Part shown: positions 34,690 through 43,524 of the stretch, one piece after another | Position numbering within the stretch: the first letter of the stretch is position 1 | Layout of the letters: each line of letters opens with the position of its first letter | Assembly: GCF_034555935.1 (NCBI RefSeq) | Contig: NZ_JAYDCJ010000003.1 | Span: forward strand, 434,001-498,000 | Length of the DNA: 64,000 nucleotides | From: Marinobacter qingdaonensis | GTDB lineage: Bacteria > Pseudomonadota > Gammaproteobacteria > Pseudomonadales > Oleiphilaceae | Direction: 5' to 3' | The notes under the pieces: generated by a model | Databases searched by the model: none | Told to the model about the DNA's origin: nothing | Seen by the model: the letters and a program-made list of their open reading frames with translations, nothing else | Program-made: the position numbers and the translations under genes

Positions 34690-35250
34690 TCAGGTCCACT
34701 TCTCATGCGGGGGTTGGTAGTGGCGGAAGCGGTCGATCAGGTCCTCGGCTGACTCGGAGACCACCAGCATGTCGACATACTCCTGCTGCAGGAAGCCGGC
34801 CGCCTCCATGGTTCGTGCCATGGCCAGCAGCGGGTCGTAGAAGCCGTCGACGTTGATCAGCCCGCAGGGCTTGTGGTGAAACCCCAGTTGGCCCCAGGTC
34901 CAGGCTTCGAACAGCTCTTCCAGGGTGCCGATGCCGCCGGGCAGCGCGACAAAGCCGTCCGCCAGCTCCGCCATCTTGGCCTTGCGCTCGTGCATGTCCC
35001 GCACCACGAACAGCTCGGTCAGGCTCGGATGCGCCAGCTCACGGTCCCGGAGATGCTCGGGGATCACTCCGTAGACCCGGCCGCCCTGGGCCAGCACCGA
35101 ATCGGCGACCACTCCCATCAGCCCGACATGGCCACCGCCGAACACCAGGTCGATGCCCTGGGTGCCGAGTGCCGCGCCCAAGGCCTGGGCCGCTCGGGCA
35201 TACCGGGGATCGGCTCCGGTTCGGGAACCGCAATAAACCGCTAGTTTCAT
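34690..35250 (-). CDS. LOG-family cytokinin riboside 5'-monophosphate phosphoribohydrolase
   Basis: A 186-residue nucleotide phosphoribohydrolase, formerly called lysine decarboxylase-like. The defining motifs FGGGHVGLMG and PGGIGTLEELFEAWTWGQLG are complete, with RDMHERK between them. Bacterial LOG proteins cleave nucleoside monophosphates or cytokinin ribotides. The ATG at 35250 begins MKLAVYCGSRTG, the usual start. Monocistronic. Confidence 0.93.
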   Translation of the reverse strand: MKLAVYCGSRTGADPRYARAAQALGAALGTQGIDLVFGGGHVGLMGVVADSVLAQGGRVYGVIPEHLRDRELAHPSLTELFVVRDMHERKAKMAELADGFVALPGGIGTLEELFEAWTWGQLGFHHKPCGLINVDGFYDPLLAMARTMEAAGFLQQEYVDMLVVSESAEDLIDRFRHYQPPHEKWT

Positions 35251-35335
35251 GGCGCTCTCGCTCTTGGGGCATGGGACCGGGGTTAGGTCCCTACCATAGC
35301 AGATCGGAGCATGGCGGTATCGGGGCAACGCCTGT

Positions 35336-35359
35336 GGTTGCGCGAGGGGTTGCGCGAGG
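35336..35359. repeat. Tandem 12-bp direct repeat
   Basis: GGTTGCGCGAGG is repeated twice end to end (35336-35347, 35348-35359) between the LOG gene and the AhpD-like gene. No known role; perhaps slippage. Confidence 0.5.
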
Positions 35360-35406
35360 GAAAAGACGGAACGCTTTGGCCGACCGGCCGATGATCAGAG
35401 GGGATG

Positions 35407-35440
35407 TGCGACGGATGCGGGCAACCCCGCATCCGTCGCA
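35407..35440 (-). terminator. Long hairpin after the AhpD-like gene
   Basis: TGCGACGGATGCGGG (35407-35421) and its complement (35426-35440) form a perfect 15-bp stem with a 4-base loop, starting 15 bp after the AhpD-like stop on the minus strand. There is no T-run, but the very stable stem is the probable 3' end of that transcript. Confidence 0.6.
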
Positions 35441-35454
35441 GTCATGGAGACGGC

Positions 35455-36009
35455 TTACTCGGCCTTCTTCCAGGCAAACTTCTGGAACGGCTCATCCACC
35501 GGGGTCTCGGCGATGTGGTTGATGTAATTACTCATCACCTTCTGGGACAGTACCAGGATCACTTCCAGCACCTGGCGATAGCTGTACCCGGCCTGGTAGA
35601 ACGCGTCCAGGTCCTCACTGCTGACGTTGCCACGCTTGCGGGTCACCGCCAGGGTGAACGTGCGCAGCGCTTCGAGCTTGTCGCTCGGCAGCGGGGTTTC
35701 ATCACGCAGGGCGTTGATGATGTCGTCGGACACTTTCATGTTCTTGGCGATCCCGGTGTGGGCCGGTACGCAGTAATGACAGGCGTGCTCGACGTTGATG
35801 GACTGCCAGACCACGGTGGTTTCGTCGTTGTCGAAACTGGTGTCCAGCACCAGCTGGTGCAGCTTCTGGTAGCCGTCCAGGACGCCTGGCGCCTCGGCCA
35901 TCACGGCGTGTAGACCCGGAATCATACCGAAGGCTTTCTGGGAGTTCTCCAGCAGCGGCTTGGATTGCTCCGGTGCGGATTCGATGTCGTGCAGGGTAAA
36001 GTCAGTCAT
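35455..36009 (-). CDS. AhpD-like carboxymuconolactone-decarboxylase-family protein
   Basis: A 184-residue protein of the CMD/AhpD fold. EHACHYCVPAHTGIAKNM carries the E..CxxCxxxH active-site motif of peroxidase-type members, and ALRTFTLAVTRKRGNV is the second conserved helix. It probably reduces peroxides or handles a reactive carbonyl using the CxxC pair. The ATG at 36009 follows GGAGGCCGAT. It is divergent from a TetR gene, with three matching operator sites in the 124-bp gap. Confidence 0.88.
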   Translation of the reverse strand: MTDFTLHDIESAPEQSKPLLENSQKAFGMIPGLHAVMAEAPGVLDGYQKLHQLVLDTSFDNDETTVVWQSINVEHACHYCVPAHTGIAKNMKVSDDIINALRDETPLPSDKLEALRTFTLAVTRKRGNVSSEDLDAFYQAGYSYRQVLEVILVLSQKVMSNYINHIAETPVDEPFQKFAWKKAE

Positions 36010-36023
36010 ATCGGCCTCCATAT

Positions 36024-36102
36024 TTGAGTGATCGCTCAATTACAACTCAAACCGTACCTGTTTCTGAGCGACCGTTCAAGTTATAATTGAGCGCACATTC
36101 AA
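36024..36102. promoter_or_regulatory. Three 16-bp palindromic operators in the TetR/AhpD-like intergenic region
   Basis: TTGAGTGATCGCTCAA (36024-36039), CTGAGCGACCGTTCAA (36064-36079) and TTGAGCGCACATTCAA (36087-36102) share the dyad TTGARYG..CRYTCAA. Two flank a TATAAT at 36082-36087, suitable for the TetR gene. The pattern fits autoregulation and joint control of both divergent genes. Confidence 0.75.
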
Positions 36103-36133
36103 TTTGAACCTGCTGATTGAACGGATTGACGTT

Positions 36134-36739
36134 ATGGCCCGACAAGCCCGCTACGACCGAGAAACCGCGCTGAAAAAAGCCGTCGCCCTGTTCTGGGAGC
36201 GGGGCTACCACGGCAGTTCCATGAAGCAGATCGAACAGGCCCTGGACATGCGTCCCGGCAGTATCTACGCCACCTTCGGCAGCAAGGATGACCTGTTCTC
36301 CGAGGCCCTGGCCGCCTACGCGGAACAGGGACGCCAGGAACTGAACCACTACCTGGCCCAGACCGATTCCCTGATCGACGGCCTGCAGACCTACCTGCGA
36401 CGCATTGCCTGCCATCCTGACCAGGCACCGGTCCAGCCGTCCCGGGCGTGCATGATCGTCAAGACCCTGCTGGAGTCGAGCAACACCCATCCGGCCCTGG
36501 CGGACCAGGCCAACCGGATCCTGGCCTCGATCCAGCACGCCATCCACGACGCCCTGGAACGGGCCAAGGCCCGCGGCGAACTGCTCGAGACCACTGACTG
36601 CCAGCGGCTGGCCCGGCTGCTGCAGGCCCAGATGGTCGCCATTCGCTCCATGGCCGAACGCAATCTGCCGCCCGCCGAACTGGCGGATCTGGGCGACGAT
36701 GTCGCCGGCATTCTGGACGCCTACCGGGCCCGCCACTGA
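36134..36739 (+). CDS. TetR/AcrR-family repressor
   Basis: A 201-residue regulator. The N-terminal HTH is typical: ALKKAVALFWERGYHGSSMKQIEQALDMRPGSIYATFGSKDDLFSEALAAY. The C-terminal ligand domain has a cysteine in PSRACMIVKTLLESS that might sense electrophiles. I take the ATG at 36134 (MARQARYDRE). It is divergent from the AhpD-like gene and the three dyads in between are its likely binding sites. Confidence 0.92.
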   Translation: MARQARYDRETALKKAVALFWERGYHGSSMKQIEQALDMRPGSIYATFGSKDDLFSEALAAYAEQGRQELNHYLAQTDSLIDGLQTYLRRIACHPDQAPVQPSRACMIVKTLLESSNTHPALADQANRILASIQHAIHDALERAKARGELLETTDCQRLARLLQAQMVAIRSMAERNLPPAELADLGDDVAGILDAYRARH

Positions 36740-36856
36740 GCCCGCCGCTCGCCGCGCCCTCTGACACTTCCGTACAATTGTGCCGGGGGGTAGCGCCGGG
36801 TTAGACTACTTCCGGCAGCATTAGCACCCTACCTTTCCGTCCGGCCCAGTGACGAC

Positions 36857-36888
36857 AGCCAAGCGTTTTGCCCGAAGAGCGCTTGGCT
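36857..36888 (+). promoter_or_regulatory. Hairpin before ndh
   Basis: AGCCAAGCG (36857-36865) and CGCTTGGCT (36880-36888) form a 9-bp stem with a 14-base loop, followed by a T-rich CTCTTCATTCTT stretch, 26 bases before the ATG. It could terminate transcription from the TetR gene or regulate ndh. Confidence 0.45.
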
Positions 36889-36914
36889 CTCTTCATTCTT
36901 AAAGGCTGTTTGTT

Positions 36915-38225
36915 ATGGAAAACCTGCATCACATCGTGGTGGTCGGCGGCGGTGCCGGCGGCCTCGAACTGGTCACCCGCCTCGGCAACAAACTGGGCAA
37001 GAAGCGCAAGGCCCGCATCACCCTGGTCGACTCCGACCTGACCCACGTCTGGAAACCGCTGCTGCACGAGGTCGCCTCCGGTTCCCTGGACGCCAGTGCC
37101 AACGAGATCAACTACCGCGCCCACGCCCGTAAACACCACTACGAGTTCCAACTGGGGCGCATGAGCGGACTCGACCGGGACACCCGGCAACTGGTGATTG
37201 CCCCCTTCCACGACGACGACGGCTCCGAGGTGGTGCCGGAACGGCGGATCCAGTACGACACCCTGGTGATTGCGGTGGGCAGCACCGCCAACGACTTCGG
37301 CACGCCCGGGGCCCAGGACCACTGCCTGTTCCTGGACAGCCTGAAACAGGCCCGGCGCTTCCACAACCTGATGCTCAACGCCTTCCTGCGCAAAAACCAC
37401 CGGGCGTTGCAGGGCCAGGATCATGGCCTCAATATCAGCATCATCGGCGCCGGCGCCACCGGGGTGGAACTGGCGGCGGAGCTGCGCCTGGCCTCCCGGG
37501 AGCTGCCGGTCTACGGCATGAACCACCTGCAACCCTCGGACGTGTCGATCACCGTGATCGAGGCCGCCGACCGCATCCTGCCGGCCCTGCCGGCCCGACT
37601 CTCGGCCGCCGCCAGCCGGGAACTGGAGCGCCAGCACATCGACGTGCGGACCGGGCAACCGGTAAGCGAGGTCCGGGCCAGCAGCCTGGTCATGAAGGAT
37701 GGCACCGAGCTGCCGTCGGAGATGACCATCTGGGCCGCCGGCATTAAGGCCCCGGCCTTCCTGGCCGAACTCGATGGTCTGGAAGCCAACCGCGGCAATC
37801 AGCTGGTGGTGCGCCAAAGCCTGCAGACCACCCGGGACGAGGCCATATTCGCCCTCGGCGATTGCGCCGAGTGTCCGCAGCCGGACTCGGACCGGCCGGT
37901 CCCACCGCGGGCCCAGGCCGCTCACCAGCAGGCCGATGCCCTGTTCAAGACCCTGTGCAACCGGCTGGCGGGCGAGGCGCCGGTGGATTTCGTCTACAAC
38001 GATCACGGTTCGCTGATCAATTTCAGTCGCTACACCACCGTCGGCAACCTGATGGGCAACCTGTCCGGACGCAGCATGTACGTCGAGGGCAAGGTGGCGC
38101 GGCTGTTTTACCTGTCCCTGTATCGAATGCACCAGATGGCCCTGCACGGGCCCCTGCGCACCGGGGTGATCTGGCTGATGGATAAGATCAGTCGGGCCAT
38201 GCAGCCGCGCCTGAAGCTGCACTAG
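36915..38225 (+). CDS. ndh: Type II NADH:quinone oxidoreductase
   Basis: A 436-residue membrane-associated flavoenzyme that passes electrons from NADH to quinone without pumping protons. FAD loop VVVGGGAGGLELVTRLG (8-24), NADH loop IIGAGATGVELAAELR, FAD motif FALGDCAECP and the quinone-site region RAQAAHQQADAL are present. C-terminal amphipathic helices (LFYLSLYRMHQMALHGPLRTG) match membrane attachment in Ndh. Length fits the family (434 in E. coli). Confidence 0.95.
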   Translation: MENLHHIVVVGGGAGGLELVTRLGNKLGKKRKARITLVDSDLTHVWKPLLHEVASGSLDASANEINYRAHARKHHYEFQLGRMSGLDRDTRQLVIAPFHDDDGSEVVPERRIQYDTLVIAVGSTANDFGTPGAQDHCLFLDSLKQARRFHNLMLNAFLRKNHRALQGQDHGLNISIIGAGATGVELAAELRLASRELPVYGMNHLQPSDVSITVIEAADRILPALPARLSAAASRELERQHIDVRTGQPVSEVRASSLVMKDGTELPSEMTIWAAGIKAPAFLAELDGLEANRGNQLVVRQSLQTTRDEAIFALGDCAECPQPDSDRPVPPRAQAAHQQADALFKTLCNRLAGEAPVDFVYNDHGSLINFSRYTTVGNLMGNLSGRSMYVEGKVARLFYLSLYRMHQMALHGPLRTGVIWLMDKISRAMQPRLKLH

Positions 38226-38252
38226 CGCCGCCAGCGCCCTGGGGCTAAAACC

Positions 38253-40547
38253 TCAGGGCAGGCTGTCACTGGCCTCGGGCTGGGTGATCCAGTTCAGGAT
38301 CTGGTCCAGGGGTGCGGGCGGACTGTACAGGAAGCCCTGGCCGTAGCTGCAGCCCAGTGCAGCAACAAAGGTCTCCTGGTCCGGGCTTTCGATCCCTTCC
38401 GCGACGGTTTTCATGCCCATGGTGTTGGCCATGAACACAATGCTTTTGACCAGCGAGGTGTTGCTGACCAGGGAACTGTCACCGCTGATGAAGGACTTGT
38501 CGATCTTGATGGTATGTAGCGGGTATTTCTGCAGGTAGCCCAGGGCGGAGTAACCGGTGCCGAAATCATCCAGCACCAGTTGGTAGCCGCGTGCGGCCAG
38601 ATCCTTCAGCACACTGTGCTCATTGTCGGATTCCACGATCAACAGACTCTCGGTAATCTCCAGTTTCAGTTGCGACGGCTCCTGACCGTACTGGCGCAGC
38701 AGGGCGTCCAGCCGATCCGGCAAGCCCGGGTCCCGCAACTGCCTGGCCGACACATTGATCGACATGGTCAGTGCCCGACCGGCCCGCTGCTCCAGCTGGC
38801 ACAAATCCTTGAGCACCTGCTCCGCCACCCACATCCCGATGACGTCGATGGCACCACTCTCTTCGGCGACCGTAATGAATTCCGACGGCAACACCTCGCC
38901 AAGCTCGGGACTGCGCCAGCGCAACAGCGCTTCAACCCCCGCCACGGTGCCGGTCGCCAGATCACAAATGGGCTGGTACAGCAGATACAATTCGCCCCGG
39001 GTCTGGGCCGAGAGCAGCAGGGTTTTCAGGATCGCCCGCTGGCGCGCCTGCGCTTCCATTTCCTCGCTGTAGAAGCGATGGCCGTTGTGCCCCTGGGTCT
39101 TGGCTGCGTACATGGCCATGTCGGCGTAGCGAAAGACGCTGGAGCGATCGGCGGTGTCGTCGGGGATGATGACCACGCCCGCGCTGGCACCAATGGCGAT
39201 GTGCCGGTTGCCCAGCTGAAGCGGCTCGGCAAACCGACGATGAATGTCGTCCAGAACCCGCTCAACATCCTCGGCGTCGGTGATGTTGGTCAGCAGCAGG
39301 CAGAATTCGTCACCGCCAAACCGGGCCACGTAATCCTCGCGCCGAACGCTGCCTTTGAGCTCTTGGGCCACCAGACACAGCAGCTCATCGCCAACATCGT
39401 GCCCCAGCGAGTCGTTGACCGCCTTGAAGCCATCCAGGTCGATGTACACGACGGCCGCCTTCTCGTTATGGCGGAAGCAGCGATTGGTCTCATGGGCGAC
39501 CAGCTCCAGGAACAGGGGACGGTTGACCAGGCCGGTCAGGAAGTCGAACTGGGCCTGCCGCAGCAGCACCCGTCGATTGGCCACCAGTTCCAGAAACTGG
39601 CGGTGGGCAAGTGCACTGTAGCGCCGTAATTTGGTGTAGAAAATCAGGCCCGCCAGGGCCATGATCAAGGCCGCACCACCGGTCCAGGGCAACACCATGG
39701 CCAGAAACCGACGGCCGGGCTGCTCCGGCGTCCACACCAGGAAGCCCAAGCCCTCACCCTGGGGCGCAAGCAGCGGCAGTGCCTGGGACGTCGATCCGAC
39801 GCCCTCGGCCGACGGATTGCCCGGCACGAACGCCAGATCCCTGATCTGGAAGTCCTTGGCCCAGGACGCCAGCAGATCCTCATCGATGAACTTGATCAGC
39901 ACCAGGGCGCCGTGGGATTGGTCGATGGCCCTGTCGGTGGGTTCGTACACGGCAAAGGTGGTGGCGGCCACAAAGGCCGGCACATCGGCCATGATCAGCA
40001 TGCCCGACACCGGTTGGGGATCGGCGTAATCGGTATCGATCGCCCGCTCAATCAGGCCGGCCAGGCCGTCAGCGATCAACCCGGCGGGCAAGGGCGAGGC
40101 CAGCGAATCGCCCTGATAACGACCATAGACCAGCTCACCCTGGACATTCAGGCCAAGAACCGCGTCCAGGCCGTAGCGCTCCTCCAGATAGGAACCGATG
40201 TTGGCGTCCGCCCAGTCCCGATCGCGCTGGTACACCAGCATGTCGACGGCTTCGTTCCACCAGCCGTACTCCACACTCAGGTTGGCCAGCTGCCTGAGTT
40301 CCAGGTTCAGGACCCGCGCCACCTTCTCCCGGGATTTCTCACCGGCGTAGTCATCCAGGTTCGATGCGGTCAGGAACACCACCACGAGGACCGACGCCAT
40401 GCACACCAGAATGCCGGCCAGGCTGGCGATCAACCCCTTGTTCAGGGAACGGATCAGGGCCAGGCCGTCATTGCCACTGCCCTCGCGATCCGGGCCCCGG
40501 GGAGCCATCGAGCCCGGAGGCACGGTTTCCAGGTTGTTGTTGTCCAT
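38253..40547 (-). CDS. Dual GGDEF-EAL c-di-GMP protein with periplasmic CHASE4-like sensor
   Basis: A 764-residue inner-membrane protein. Transmembrane helices at about 37-60 and 285-303 enclose a periplasmic CHASE4-like sensor (about 62-283; EYGWWNEAVDMLVYQRD). The GGDEF domain carries an intact RFGGDEF (411-415) with the I-site RRED (402-405). The EAL domain has EALLRW (539-544), then NVSARQL and DDFGTGYSALGYL, so both cyclase and phosphodiesterase sites look intact. Upstream there is an AT-rich repeat region at 40641-40678. Confidence 0.94.
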   Translation of the reverse strand: MDNNNLETVPPGSMAPRGPDREGSGNDGLALIRSLNKGLIASLAGILVCMASVLVVVFLTASNLDDYAGEKSREKVARVLNLELRQLANLSVEYGWWNEAVDMLVYQRDRDWADANIGSYLEERYGLDAVLGLNVQGELVYGRYQGDSLASPLPAGLIADGLAGLIERAIDTDYADPQPVSGMLIMADVPAFVAATTFAVYEPTDRAIDQSHGALVLIKFIDEDLLASWAKDFQIRDLAFVPGNPSAEGVGSTSQALPLLAPQGEGLGFLVWTPEQPGRRFLAMVLPWTGGAALIMALAGLIFYTKLRRYSALAHRQFLELVANRRVLLRQAQFDFLTGLVNRPLFLELVAHETNRCFRHNEKAAVVYIDLDGFKAVNDSLGHDVGDELLCLVAQELKGSVRREDYVARFGGDEFCLLLTNITDAEDVERVLDDIHRRFAEPLQLGNRHIAIGASAGVVIIPDDTADRSSVFRYADMAMYAAKTQGHNGHRFYSEEMEAQARQRAILKTLLLSAQTRGELYLLYQPICDLATGTVAGVEALLRWRSPELGEVLPSEFITVAEESGAIDVIGMWVAEQVLKDLCQLEQRAGRALTMSINVSARQLRDPGLPDRLDALLRQYGQEPSQLKLEITESLLIVESDNEHSVLKDLAARGYQLVLDDFGTGYSALGYLQKYPLHTIKIDKSFISGDSSLVSNTSLVKSIVFMANTMGMKTVAEGIESPDQETFVAALGCSYGQGFLYSPPAPLDQILNWITQPEASDSLP

Positions 40548-40640
40548 TGTCGAGTCGTTATTATTCCCTTAGACGCCGGTCGCGGCATGGTACGACCACC
40601 GGGACCTATCCCATTGCTAAAAAATAGTCAGCATTGGCGA

Positions 40641-40678
40641 AAATTTCACCGCTTTTACCAAATTTCACGATTTTGGCC
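40641..40678. repeat. Imperfect 19-bp direct repeat upstream of the GGDEF-EAL gene
   Basis: AAATTTCACCGCTTTTACC (40641-40659) and AAATTTCACGATTTTGGCC (40660-40678) are adjacent. On the gene's strand this places GTGAAATTT twice, 19 bases apart and on nearly the same DNA face, about 100-130 bases before the start. This resembles a tandem regulator site. Confidence 0.4.
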
Positions 40679-40780
40679 GGGCAGGCACAGGCGCATCGCC
40701 CACCCGCGGCGGTAGCACAGTGGGGACCGCTTCAGTAGACTTTGGGGACAGGCGAACAGCGGCGTCTGGATCGCAAGGAG

Positions 40781-40854
40781 TGGAGCGGGTGAAGGGAATC
40801 GAACCCTCGTATGCAGCTTGGGAAGCTGCCGTTCTACCATTGAACTACACCCGC
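40781..40854 (-). tRNA. tRNA-Gly (anticodon CCC)
   Basis: Read on the minus strand, GCGGGTG pairs with CACCCGC in the acceptor stem. The D arm is GTAGTTCAATGGTAGAAC, the anticodon stem GCAGC/GCTGC encloses TTCCCAA (anticodon CCC), and the T arm is GAGGGTTCGATTCCCTTC. The 3' end is TCCA, so CCA is encoded. 74 bases, no intron. Confidence 0.95.
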
Positions 40855-40875
40855 CTTTACGTCGGCCGCGAGAGC

Positions 40876-40905
40876 AATATAAGCAGCTGACGCGCCAATG
40901 GGCAA
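40876..40905 (-). promoter_or_regulatory. Promoter of tRNA-Gly
   Basis: Read on the minus strand, TTGCCC and TATATT are 18 bases apart, and the downstream CTCTCGCGGCCG is a GC-rich discriminator as in stringently controlled stable-RNA promoters. It lies about 20 bases before the mature 5' end. Confidence 0.5.
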
Positions 40906-40925
40906 GCATTCTGTCTGGAGCAACA

Positions 40926-42650
40926 ATGGATCCCACCCTCACTCTGATCGGCGCCCTGATGCTGGTCATCAGCATCGTGCTCAGCCCGCTGTCCAGCCGC
41001 GTGGGCATGCCGGTGCTGCTGATTTTCCTGGGCGTCGGCATGATGATGGGCGAAGACGGCCCGGGGGGCATCGAGTTCGACAACTTCGAGCTGGCCTTCC
41101 TGATCGCCAATCTGGCCCTGGGGGTGATTCTCCTGGACGGTGGCATGCGCACCCGGGCCGAGACCTTCCGGGTTGGCCTGCGCCCGGCCCTGATGCTGGC
41201 CACCCTGGGGGTGTTCCTGACCGCCGCCGGCGCCGCGGTGGTGGCGCGCTGGGTGTTCGGGCTGGACTGGCTGATGGCCTTCCTGGTCGGTGCCATCATT
41301 TCCTCCACCGACGCCGCCGCGGTGTTCTCCCTGCTCCAGGGCCGGGGCCTGCACCTGAATGAACGGGTCAGCGCGACCCTGGAGATAGAGTCCGGCAGCA
41401 ACGACCCCATGGCGATCTTCCTGACCCTGATGCTGGTCACCCTGATCGCCAACGACGGCGACAGTGCCACCTGGTCGGCGCTGGTCATGCTGATCAAGCA
41501 GTTTGGCATTGGCGGCGTGGCCGGCCTGGTGGGTGGCTACCTGGTAGTGGAGCTGGCCAACCGCATCCGGCTCACGCCCTCGCTGTATCCCCTGCTGGTG
41601 GCCGCCGCCGGCATCGCCGTGTTCTCCGCCACCAACGCCCTGGGCGGCAGCGGGTTCCTGGCCATCTACCTGACCGGGGTGGTGATCGGCAATCGCCAGG
41701 TCCGGATGATGCCCATGATCCTGCAGGTGCACGACGGCCTGGCCTGGCTGGCACAACTCTGCCTGTTCCTGATCCTGGGACTGCTGGTCAATCCCTCGGA
41801 TCTGGTGCCGCTGGTGGGTAGCGGTCTGATCCTGGCGCTGGCGCTGATTTTCATCATCCGGCCGCTGACCGTGCTGCTGACGCTCTGGCCCTTTGCCTTC
41901 AATCGGCGCGAACTCGGGTTCATCAGCTGGGTCGGGCTGCGGGGCGCGGTGCCGATCGTGCTGGCCCTGTTCCCGATCATCGCCGACCTGCCCCAGAGCC
42001 AGCTGGTGTTCCACGCCGCCTTCTTCATCGTGCTGGTGTCGCTGGTGGTGCAGGGCACCACCATGGCCCCGCTGGCCCGGAAACTCCGGCTGGAGGTGCC
42101 GGCCGGCGACGAACCCTTCCGGCGCCTGCCCCTGGACGCCCCGGGCGCGGGCGACCACGAACTCATGCTGTTTCCGCTCCGGGGCGAGACCTGGGAGACC
42201 CCGCGCCGCCTGAGCCAACTGCGGTTCCCGGAGAACACCGCGGTCGCCGGGGTCTTCCGCAACCGGGTGTGCCTGCAGCCGAAGGGCGATCTGGAAGTGG
42301 TCAGTGGCGACATGGTCGCCATGTTTGCCACCCCCAACGTGCTGCCCGAGCTGGGCAAGGCCCTGAGCGGTCGCCACGCGCCGAAGTACCTGGCCGAGCG
42401 GGCCTTCTTTGGCGATTTCGTGCTCAATGGCGACGCCCTGCTGGGCGATGTCGAACAGGTGTACGGCATCGAGTTTGACGATCTGCCGCCGGAGCTGTCC
42501 CTGGCCGAGTGCTTTGCCCGGCGCACCAAGGGCCATCCGGTGGTGGGCGATACCGTCATCCTGGGTCCGGTCACCCTGGTGGCCAGGGCCACCGACGCCG
42601 ACCGGGTCACCAAGGTCGGCCTGAAGATGGACAGCTCACATAACGTGTGA
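40926..42650 (+). CDS. nhaP2: Potassium/proton antiporter, CPA1 type with TrkA-C/CorC-like tail
   Basis: A 574-residue protein, near the 578 of E. coli NhaP2 (CvrA). The N-terminal membrane domain has about 13 helices and the CPA core motifs: GAIISSTDAAAVFSLL and SGSNDPMAIFLT with the ion-binding Asp residues. The cytoplasmic tail (from about 400) holds a TrkA-C domain and a CorC/HlyC-like domain for regulation. It exchanges K+ for H+ and helps control cell turgor and volume, fitting a halotolerant host. The ATG at 40926 follows GGAG. Confidence 0.9.
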   Translation: MDPTLTLIGALMLVISIVLSPLSSRVGMPVLLIFLGVGMMMGEDGPGGIEFDNFELAFLIANLALGVILLDGGMRTRAETFRVGLRPALMLATLGVFLTAAGAAVVARWVFGLDWLMAFLVGAIISSTDAAAVFSLLQGRGLHLNERVSATLEIESGSNDPMAIFLTLMLVTLIANDGDSATWSALVMLIKQFGIGGVAGLVGGYLVVELANRIRLTPSLYPLLVAAAGIAVFSATNALGGSGFLAIYLTGVVIGNRQVRMMPMILQVHDGLAWLAQLCLFLILGLLVNPSDLVPLVGSGLILALALIFIIRPLTVLLTLWPFAFNRRELGFISWVGLRGAVPIVLALFPIIADLPQSQLVFHAAFFIVLVSLVVQGTTMAPLARKLRLEVPAGDEPFRRLPLDAPGAGDHELMLFPLRGETWETPRRLSQLRFPENTAVAGVFRNRVCLQPKGDLEVVSGDMVAMFATPNVLPELGKALSGRHAPKYLAERAFFGDFVLNGDALLGDVEQVYGIEFDDLPPELSLAECFARRTKGHPVVGDTVILGPVTLVARATDADRVTKVGLKMDSSHNV

Positions 42651-42758
42651 CGCGGCAAACAGAAACCCCAAAAAGTTAACAAAAGCGCTCAACATCCGGC
42701 GAAGCAGCTATGGTATAAACAGGTCCCTGTGAATATTAACCATTGGTAAGTTTGGATC

Positions 42759-43319
42759 ATGCTGTTTCGGTTCCTGATTGCTGTCTGCCTGTTTCTGAGC
42801 ACAGTGTTCGCACCCGCCTCCGCGTCTGCTGGCGATTTGCTGGCGCGCGCCGACACCCGCATGCCGGGCGCCCCGGCGTTCGATCCGGAGGCGGTGGACA
42901 TCAGCCGGGTGCTGGTGCGCAAAAGCGAACGGCGGCTGTACCTGATGGCCGACGACCAGGTGGTCAAGAGTTACCGGATCTCGCTCGGCGACAACCCCCA
43001 GGGCCACAAACTGTACGAGGGCGACGAACGTACCCCGGAGGGCGATTACACCCTGGACTGGCGCAACGCCAGCAGCGATTTCTACAAGTCGATCCACATC
43101 TCCTACCCCAGCGCCAAAGACCGCGAACTGGCCCACGCCTGGGGCCTGAACCCCGGCGGCAGCATCATGATTCACGGCCTGCCCAATGAGGCCGGCGACA
43201 TGGCGTTCGCCTACCAGGGCCTGGACTGGACCGACGGCTGCATTGCCGTCACCAACGAGGAGATGGACGAGATCTGGCAGCTGGTCAGCAACGGAACCCC
43301 GATCCGCATCCTTCCCTGA
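42759..43319 (+). CDS. Secreted L,D-transpeptidase-like protein (YkuD)
   Basis: A 186-residue exported enzyme with a signal peptide (FRFLIAVCLFLSTVFAPASASA) and a YkuD domain (about 45-186). The catalytic motif is HGLPNEAGDMAFAYQGLDWTDGCIAVTNEEMDEI, with catalytic Cys and the preceding His. It probably makes or breaks peptidoglycan cross-links or attaches lipoproteins. It sits 205 bp upstream of an Lpp-like gene; attachment of Lpp to peptidoglycan by such enzymes is known in E. coli, so the context is suggestive. Confidence 0.9.
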   Translation: MLFRFLIAVCLFLSTVFAPASASAGDLLARADTRMPGAPAFDPEAVDISRVLVRKSERRLYLMADDQVVKSYRISLGDNPQGHKLYEGDERTPEGDYTLDWRNASSDFYKSIHISYPSAKDRELAHAWGLNPGGSIMIHGLPNEAGDMAFAYQGLDWTDGCIAVTNEEMDEIWQLVSNGTPIRILP

Positions 43320-43380
43320 ACGCCGGGTGACGGCTGCATTAAGTTGTTGTCATCCGACGAGAAAATATACGTATCCCCAG

Positions 43381-43410
43381 TTAACATTTTGTCTCAGAGT
43401 GTTTTACACT
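43381..43410 (+). promoter_or_regulatory. Possible promoter of lpp
   Basis: TTAACA (43381-43386) and TACACT (43405-43410) are 18 bases apart, about 115 bases before the ATG. A TTGACA at 43449-43454 lacks a good -10. An inverted repeat, GGAAGTC..GACTTCC (43455-43484), lies in the leader. Confidence 0.35.
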
Positions 43411-43524
43411 GTTTCACGACTCCGGTAGTCAACGCCTATCGGGCCGGTTTGACAGGAAGTCGTCCATGTACTGAACTGACTTCCGGATATTCAGGAAATA
43501 ACTCGACCAATAAGGGGATTTACA

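Noticed and set aside
35336..35359. Tandem 12-bp repeat as a phage attachment site
   Set aside because: No integrase, tRNA or phage genes are nearby, and the copies are adjacent rather than flanking an element.
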